A stretch of DNA of 64,000 bases from Rhytidiadelphus loreus. Lineage: Eukaryota > Streptophyta > Bryopsida > Hypnales > Hylocomiaceae. The notes under the pieces were generated by a model. That model was not told the DNA's origin. It saw only the letters and a program-made list of their open reading frames with translations, and ran no database searches. Where the stretch lies: NCBI GenBank assembly GCA_947034895.1, contig OX344762.1, forward strand, positions 73,154,981 to 73,218,980. The letters run 5' to 3'. Below, piece after piece: positions 60,118 through 64,000 of the stretch (positions are counted from its first letter, which is position 1; every line of letters begins with the position of its first letter). The translations under genes and the position numbers were made by a program.

Positions 60118-62351
60118 GACCCACAAGCAGTCAAAATTCCCATGTGGATCTTCTCATGGGTTGTTTTTTTGGTCTAAATACCAACTTAGAGCTTGTTTCA
60201 GCTAGTGCTATTGTATACTAAAAAACGATTATACTTTAAGCAATAATCTAGATAGGATGGTTTTACAAACAGGGTATAATTAGGTGCAATCATCTTAATG
60301 CTTTTGTTCTTGAATTTAAGATGTGAAGACCTTTGCCAAAGAAATGGAGCATTTTGAACGCTTTTGTGAATGTTATGACTCTTCTTTGTTTTAGTCGTTG
60401 GACCACTACGTCTTTCACATGCATAACATCATTCAATTATTCTCTTTTAATTAAGGTTCCTACAAAAGGGTGAATTTGTACACCTTGTGTCAATGTTTTG
60501 AAAAGTAGTTTATGCAAAATGGTTTCATAGAAACAAATTGAACTTTATAGAGACAATTGTCTTTACTAAATTAATAACTCTATAGAACACTAGCTTTGGA
60601 AAGATTTTGATGATGATCCAATCCAAGGTTGTACTCAAACTATATAGTTTGTGGAAGATTTTGAGGTGAAAGTCTCTACAATTGCCTTTCTATTGGTTGG
60701 CTCTAGATTGAAGGAAACGACGCATAGCAAAAACACTAGCTTCATCTTCAATAAAAAGTACAAAACTCATCATTTTCATGAAGATGACCATCTTGGCTCA
60801 CGACATCTTAGTTGAAATTCTAGCTTAAGTGCTTAACCTCTAAAAGTTCAAAGTCTTGTAATGAATTTTTGTAATTTTGAATAGATTCCTCCTATGTCAA
60901 ATTTTAATGTGATTTTTTATTAAAATGAATTTGAAAGTAAGGGAATGTACAATAGCTTTTGAGAAATATAATTCTATTTCAATTTGTGCATGGGACTATG
61001 GGAGAAAAACTTTTGCCCTCTTCAATACATAATGATCAAATCCAAGTAGCAAGAAAAGAACCAAAAAAATATAATTAAATTTTTTCATATTTGGATTTGA
61101 CATATTTCAATTCCGTTTTAGAAATATTATCAATTTAACTCTCCCATCTAGGCATCTTGGACCTACATCTACTTGACAAATTTTGAAAATAAAAAACAAT
61201 TCTCATTTTAAAAAATTAATTTTTTGATAGATTTTCCTCAATCCTCTACTTTAAATATTCAAAACTCAAAACTCTCTAGTGCAAGAATTTTAAGCTAAGA
61301 GGATTCTTACTCTAAAAACTAGATATAACAAGGTGCAAAAATAACAATTTTTTTCCTACTTGCAAATTAATATTGTACAATTCATTGGGCCAAAGTTTTT
61401 GAATTTTTACCTCACATTTCCATGCAAGTGTAATGCATGTCCTGTGGTTGGATATACAAAAAATAGTTTTTGTCATTGTTGCTCTTTGTTCTAAATATGG
61501 TAGATTTCGAGTAGTTTTTGGTAAAACATAATTCTGAAACATTTACTAGGGCTTACTAATAATGTCATTAAAAAAAATGCACTCAAAATCCAATGTTACT
61601 CTCGTAACCATGAGTCTCCTCTCACACAAGAAAGAAAAATCCAACATTCTTTAACACCTATTAGTCCTTGCTTTATACCCAAGGGGGCCTAGCAAACACC
61701 ATGTTGGGCATTGGGCTTCAAAAACAGCTCAAACTACTTCTCTGACTTCCAAAGATTAGAGCTAAGTAGTTCACAATACTTAACACATTGGACGAAGAAG
61801 AAAAATTCTCTTCATACAAGTATGTACACCCATAATCAAAATTGTGTCACAAACTCCTAAATACTTATTACACAAGATGTACAAAATCCAAATCAAATCA
61901 TGGAAGTGCATAAGAGCTTAGTGTTGACATATGGTGCACCTAAAGACATTGATAGGGAATTTCATTAAAATGGTGATATTCCATACGCCATTTTCAAATA
62001 GCATAGTCTAAACCAGGTGTAGCTTTTAGATTGCATGGTCTAAATCATTTGGGACAGATATAGATTTCAGATTATGCGGTCTAAACTGTAAAAGTGCCAA
62101 AGTTGCGGAACGATTGTCATTTTAATGAAATTCCCAATATTGATACTTTGAATATTCATAACTTATTCATATAGGGTCCAAATAATGCAAATGATGCATG
62201 TTCAAGTCCATTCGAAACCTCTTTCATTGGCCATTAAGATCCAATAAAAAATAATTTATGTTGAATAATAGTAACTATGCTTAGTTGTAATTAGTGACAC
62301 TTTGAGGTGCACATACCTTAGAGCTAACAAGGCAACATGGAATTGTATTAG
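60118..62351. repeat. left part of duplicated block 3 (3' flank of gene C)
   Basis: Matches 42795-45193 without the MITE at 43054-43635, and in part 11.5-12.3 kb. No gene. Confidence 0.75.
61955..62135. mobile_element. short TIR MITE (181 bp)
   Basis: Perfect 18-bp inverted ends GGGAATTTCATTAAAATG. Absent from the matching place in block 1; a decayed copy in block 2 begins at 44880. The target duplication is unclear. Confidence 0.75.
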
Positions 62352-63875
62352 CTAGGTCCTGCTGTCCGCTTGTTCACTGACAAAGAACTTGAGATATCCA
62401 AGATAGTAATTGGAATAATACTCAAGATAAACTTGGCCGCCGGTAACAATGAGACCATTCTGGTGAAAGCTTCTCATCAAGTCGTCGTGCAAGTCGTCGA
62501 GCAAGTCGTCGAGCAAGTCATCGTGCAACACTTCACTAGGTCCGAATACGCTTAGTTTCCCGTTGCCCTTGATCTCCAAAACATAGTTTACAGATGTATG
62601 AACAACAAAATTCAAAACTGTGAGCAACTTAAGTGCAAATGGTCAACAAATTCATGATGATGCATGAAGTTCAAGGACTAAAACCATGAGACCTCGAACT
62701 CAAATTACAAGAAATCGTCAAAAGGATGAGAATCAGGTCTTATTTCAGGGCATCCGCGTTCAAAAGCGACATCCAAGATTCTATGGATTTTCTTTGATTC
62801 ATATTCGCCACGAGTTCCAACATCGATGTCTTCGGTCTTGTTGGATCTGCCCTTCTGTACATTAAACACATTCTTGTTGATAACATCTAACAATCGACTT
62901 GCAACCAGCATCAAATTTGAAAATATATAAATTCCAATAAGGTTCATTTCAGGGACAAATCAAGATCGCTCCTAGTATTCACACAATTCCATGCACACTC
63001 ACAAGCACAACCTCTCTTCCAAGGTTCACAACAATTACAACCTCACAAATTATAAGCATGCTAGAGAAAAAGAAAAATACTTTCCGGGGTCAAGGTCTAA
63101 GTTGTGAAATTACCAAGAACTTATACGGGTCAGGGTATTCAATTCTTGCTCGACTGATTTTGTAGTTCATATCCGCCAAGGTACCAACCATATGGACCAA
63201 CGACTCTGATTTCAAAAGACACACAACTACTTCGGCAAAATGATAACCCTCCTCAGATTCCTTCCTTTGATGTACATGAACATTGGATGAGCTACAAGGA
63301 GGTGTCAAATCCAGAGAATTCACATTATGCAGACATGTATTGAAGTGGGAAAAATCTGCAGGTGCAACTCTATGAACAATTATCTTGAATCGTCTAGGAC
63401 ATAATCGTGTATCATGTCGAAGTTTCCACAACAAGGTGCCCATTCTTGCGCCACCCATGTACATGACACACTTCACTCTGCCCCCACAAGTCCAACATCT
63501 TGCTAAGTGAACTCAAAAATTCGTTGCAACCAAGAGTCTAGAAAGAGTGTGGCAAAGGAGACCTGAACTCCACTCAACAACAACTTCTACGACATGCATT
63601 TGCATACTAGTATTTCCATCGATAGATGTCCCTAGAGTCTCATTAATCCAATTTATCTTTACCAGCAAGCTCGGAGTCTGTGCAATAGAGACAATATTCT
63701 CATTAGTAATCTTTTATCTATCACCAATAACTCAAGAACATTTCTCATAAGTCTAAAACACAACAATGCCAACATAAAACGGAAGATTAGGAATTCTTGA
63801 TGATGATCTTCATGATATTTGTAATAGACTTGTCATCCACCACCTTCCTTCCATTGCAATCTGTCACCTCAAAAT
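62352..63875 (-). pseudogene. kinase-ACT-repeat fusion, gene C (decayed, kinase exon outside window)
   Basis: Exons equivalent to 3-6 of genes A and B lie at 63808-63875, 63114-63677, 62744-62854 and 62352-62567. The protein is closest to B (TRGEYESKKIHRILDVAFER; SLVHMVGTLADMNYKISRAR). Lesions: in-frame TGA at 63513-63515 inside the ACT segment (B has CAA); exon-3 donor GT changed to AT (63806-63807); exon-5 donor GTAAG changed to ATAAG (62742-62743). The last exon has an in-frame expansion, LHDDL to LHDDLLDDLLDDLHDDL, from a repeated 'aagtcgtcgagc'-type unit (about 62478-62530). The 5' exons would lie right of 64000. Confidence 0.8.
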
Positions 63876-64000
63876 CTATAGCTCAATATGTCAATGATAT
63901 ATGTCAAGATACAAAAGTTTCAAAGAGCCCTCCATAAGAGTCCTCAAAGAATCCTCCCTAACCTAATGATAAGGAAACTGCAATAGAATTTGGAGTTCAT

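Noticed and set aside
1..64000. CRISPR arrays, bacterial operons, rRNA genes
   Set aside because: No spaced short direct repeats and no rRNA-like stretches; gene structure is plant nuclear.

Overview
The window looks like nuclear DNA of a land plant. Genes have short exons with GT-AG introns, intergenic DNA is AT-rich, telo-box motifs (AAACCCTA) lie in front of housekeeping genes, and Copia, Mutator-like (MULE) and CACTA elements are present. The kinase family here (catalytic HRDLKASN, then A-D-x-E-C and F-W-R-A-P-E-I-L) is of a type I associate with mosses, so a bryophyte is my best guess. This is inference from remembered families; no search was run.

Layout. 37-3274 (-): a multi-exon S1-domain chloroplast protein resembling Arabidopsis PDE338, running off the left edge. 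5828-8102 (-): a tiny three-exon gene for KGD4/MRPS36, the subunit of the mitochondrial 2-oxoglutarate dehydrogenase complex. It is head to head with 8683-10752 (+), a TMEM70-like mitochondrial membrane protein. From about 11 kb on, the window holds three tandem copies of one block. Each carries a minus-strand gene with an N-terminal protein kinase domain followed by ACR-type ACT domains: gene A 12307-15492, gene B 45194-48750, gene C 62352 to beyond the right edge. A and B keep full reading frames through six phase-consistent exons. A has lost the Asp of its DFG-equivalent motif. C is a pseudogene with a stop codon and two lost splice donors.

Block 1 has been opened twice by transposons. A 5'-truncated Copia element lies at 17397-20344. 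A roughly 21-kb composite lies at 20491-41757, and the matching empty site can still be read in block 2 near 52045. The composite consists of two near-identical Copia copies in inverted orientation (A minus, B plus). Copia A is split by a 9.9-kb MULE (24499-34413) with about 80-bp inverted ends and a 9-bp target duplication. The MULE carries a broken transposase gene, a methyltransferase-like fragment, an almost perfect 90-bp hairpin, and three elements of about 0.9-1.0 kb flanked by TTAA. One TTAA element sits inside the transposase, and removing it with one TTAA restores the reading frame exactly. Copia B is interrupted by an unclassified 2.0-kb insertion.

Smaller insertions are a MULE-type MITE (43054-43635), two CACTA-type MITEs (55415-55564 and 59889-60041) and a short TIR MITE (61955-62135). 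The stretch 52561-59888 holds no convincing gene.

Main points of interest: a kinase-ACT-repeat fusion family in tandem with one apparent pseudokinase and one pseudogene; TTAA-specific (piggyBac-like) non-autonomous elements in a plant genome; and a nested transposon stack whose order can be read from target duplications and empty sites inside the window.
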